Shown here in pieces: positions 61,429-64,000 of a stretch of 64,000 nt of DNA. How positions within the stretch are numbered: the stretch's first letter is position 1; every line of letters begins with the position of its first letter. The DNA is from Enhydrobacter aerosaccus. Its GTDB lineage: Bacteria; Pseudomonadota; Alphaproteobacteria; Reyranellales; Reyranellaceae. The notes below the pieces were generated by a model, which did no database searches, was not told where the DNA came from, and saw only the letters and a list, made by a program, of their open reading frames with translations. The translations under genes and the position numbers were made by a program. Location of the stretch: contig CAIKZO010000077.1 of assembly GCA_903832005.1 (NCBI GenBank), positions 1-64,000 of the forward strand, given 5' to 3'.

Positions 61429-62540
61429 ATGATCACGCGCTTCCTCTGGACCGGCATGGGCCGCAACCTGCGCCTCTTCGTGCTGCTGGTATTGGCGGTC
61501 GGCATCGTCGTGCCGGCGCTCAACCTGCTGATGCCCAAGACGAGCGCCTTCTACGTGCCGGCCTATGCGCTGCAGCTGATCGGCAAGTATCTCTGCTACG
61601 CCTCGCTGGCGCTCGCAGTCGACCTCGTGTGGGGCTTCTGCGGGATCCTGACGCTCGGCCACGCCGCCTTCTTCGCACTGGGCGGTTACTGCATGGGCAT
61701 GTACCTGATGCGCCAGATCGGCGCGCGCGGCGTCTACGGCAATCCGATCCTGCCCGACTTCATGGTGTTCCTGAACTATCCGGAGCTGCCGTGGTTCTGG
61801 CACGGCTTTAACCACTTCTGGTTTGCCGCCGCCATGATCGTCATCGTGCCGAGCGTGCTGGCGCTGGCGCTGGGCTGGTTCGCCTTCCGCAGCCGCGTCA
61901 CCGGCGTTTATCTGTCGATCATCACCCAGGCGATGACCTTCGCCCTGTTGCTGGCCTTCTTCCGCAACGACATGGGCTTCGGCGGCAACAACGGCATGAC
62001 CGACTTCAAGGACATCCTGGGCTACTCCGTGCAGGCCGACACGACGCGCGCCGCGCTGTGCTTTGCCTCCGCGCTGGCGCTGGCAATCTTCCTGGTGATC
62101 TCGGGCGCGATCATCGGTTCGCGCTTCGGCACGGCGCTGATCGCGGTGCGCGACGCCGAGAGCCGCATGCGCTTCCTGGGCTACCGCGCCGAGACCTACA
62201 AGCTCTTCGTCTTCGTGCTGTCGGCGGCGATGGCGGGCATCGCGGGCGCGCTCTACGTGCCGCAGATCGGCATCATCAACCCCAGCGAATTCGCGCCCGG
62301 CAACTCGATCGAGGCGGTGCTGTGGGTCGCCGTCGGCGGCCGCGGCACCCTGATCGGGCCGGTGATCGGCGCCTTCATCGTCAACTTCGCCAAGACCTAT
62401 CTCACCGGCGCGCTGCCCGAAGTCTGGCTGTTTGCGCTCGGCGCCCTGTTCATCGTCGTCACCCTGTTCCTGCCCAAGGGTGTCGTCGGCCTGTGGGCCC
62501 AGCTGCGTGCCCGCAACCTCGCGAGGAAGGCGACCGCGGC

Positions 62541-62544
<4 letters not shown>
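61429..62544 (+). CDS. urtC: Urea ABC transporter permease UrtC
   Basis: 371 residues of LivM type with about ten helices. KYLCYASLALAVDLVWGFCG, LTLGHAAFFALGGYCMGMYL, GGNNGMTDFKDILGY and FLGYRAETYKLFVFVLSAAM are UrtC-like. Forms the membrane channel with UrtB. ATG 61429; its TGA overlaps the urtD ATG by 4 bases. Confidence 0.95.
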
Positions 62545-63295
<751 letters not shown>

Positions 63296-63299
<4 letters not shown>

Positions 63300-63997
63300 C
63301 CATGCTGAAGGTCGAGAACGTCAACCTCTTCTACGGTGCCGCCCAGGCGCTGCGCGGCGTGTCGCTCACCGCCACCATCGGCCGGGTGACCTGCCTGCTG
63401 GGCCGCAACGGCGTCGGCAAGACCAGCCTGCTGCGCGCCATCTCCGGCCTGCAGCCGATCGCCTCGGGCTCGATCGCGCTCGACGGCAAGGACGTCTCGA
63501 AATTGCCGGCCTACGAGCGCGCGCGGCTTGGCGTGGCGCTCGTGCCGCAGGGCCGCGAGATCTTCTCGCTGCTCACGGTGAAGGAGAACCTCGAGACCGG
63601 CTTCGCTCCCGTGAAGCGCGAGTTCAAGAAGGTCCCCGACGAGGTGTTCGAGCTCTTCCCCGTGCTGCAGACAATGCTGCGCCGCCGCGGCGGCGACCTG
63701 TCGGGCGGCCAGCAGCAGCAGCTCGCGATCGGCCGCGCGCTGACCATGCGGCCGAAGCTCCTCGTGCTCGACGAGCCGACCGAAGGCATCCAGCCATCGG
63801 TCATCAAGGACATCGGCCGCGCCATCACCTATCTGCGCAACCGCGGCGACATGGCGATCCTGCTGGTCGAGCAGTATCTCGAATTCGCCCACGAGCTGGC
63901 CGACGATTTCGCCGTCATGGACCGCGGTGAGGTCGTGATGTCCGGCACCCGCGAGACCTTCGACGCCGATGCCGTCCGCAAGCACATGACGGTGTGA
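63296..63997 (+). CDS. urtE: Urea ABC transporter ATPase UrtE
   Basis: 233 residues, complete within the window (TGA at 63995-63997). Walker A LLGRNGVGKTSLLRAISG, signature LSGGQQQQLAIGRAL, Walker B LLVLDEPTEGIQPSVIKDIG, and VEQYLEFAHELADDFAVMDR as the UrtE H-loop region. LivF-type partner of UrtD. ATG 63296 overlaps the urtD stop; ATG 63302 is an alternative. Confidence 0.95.
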
Positions 63998-64000
63998 GCA

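Overview
The window is high-GC bacterial chromosome with dense, short-gapped operons. The gene content points to an alphaproteobacterium: a GreB with an acidic N-terminal extension, a Urt urea transporter next to a urease operon, many Liv-type and TRAP transporters, beta-oxidation-type genes and a protocatechuate branch. A Rhodospirillales/Reyranella-like or Bradyrhizobium-like soil or freshwater organism is my inference from gene content, not from a marker gene. No rRNA, tRNA, CRISPR array or complete insertion sequence was seen.

Left edge (1-7835), accessory. Two gene remnants are joined out of frame (a Panacea/SocA-like N-terminus and Sel1 repeats). An AT-rich promoter region, a phage replication-organizer-like gene and a phage terminase large subunit follow, with no portal or capsid genes. 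In place of further phage genes there is a 1488-residue Ala/Lys/Gly-rich protein of unknown function, coupled by a 4-base overlap to a 182-residue partner. This pair is the best candidate for something undescribed.

Centre left (7807-33987), metabolic. It holds a CinA-like amidase and a DOPA-dioxygenase-like protein; two acyl-CoA dehydrogenases with an SDR; a single-chain biotin-dependent acyl-CoA carboxylase carrying an in-frame palindromic element; a complete Liv-type ABC importer with fused permeases; and a luciferase-like monooxygenase with two CMD/AhpD-like partners. Next come an orphan family-5 binding protein, a TauD-type dioxygenase separated from it by a 51-codon Bug/TctC remnant, an alpha-hydroxy-acid oxidase, an autotransporter with 66-bp Pro-rich repeats, a regulator with a palindromic operator, an SDR and a PhoD-type phosphatase.

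Centre right (34156-50728). An allophanate hydrolase (AtzF-like) is divergent from an AtzG-AtzE-AtzH/HpxXYZ-like set, followed by a TRAP transporter with fused permease, two 2-hydroxyacid dehydrogenases, a duplicated-domain secreted protein, a phosphonate monoester hydrolase, pcaH-pcaG-pcaB, and a second orphan family-5 binding protein.

Right end (50733-64000). greB, a TetR regulator with two operator-like palindromes, a urease operon (ureD, ureA, a fused ureBC, ureE, ureF, a DUF3995 membrane gene, ureG, hupE/ureJ) and the complete urtABCDE urea importer.

How it fits together: urea, and probably a biuret- or oxalurate-like ureido compound, is imported and hydrolysed to ammonia. Sites resembling sigma-54 promoters precede urtA, atzG and the binding protein at 48461, which suggests shared nitrogen control. 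Several permeases and enzymes are fused compared with their usual split forms (UreBC, LivHM, DctQM, single-chain carboxylase).
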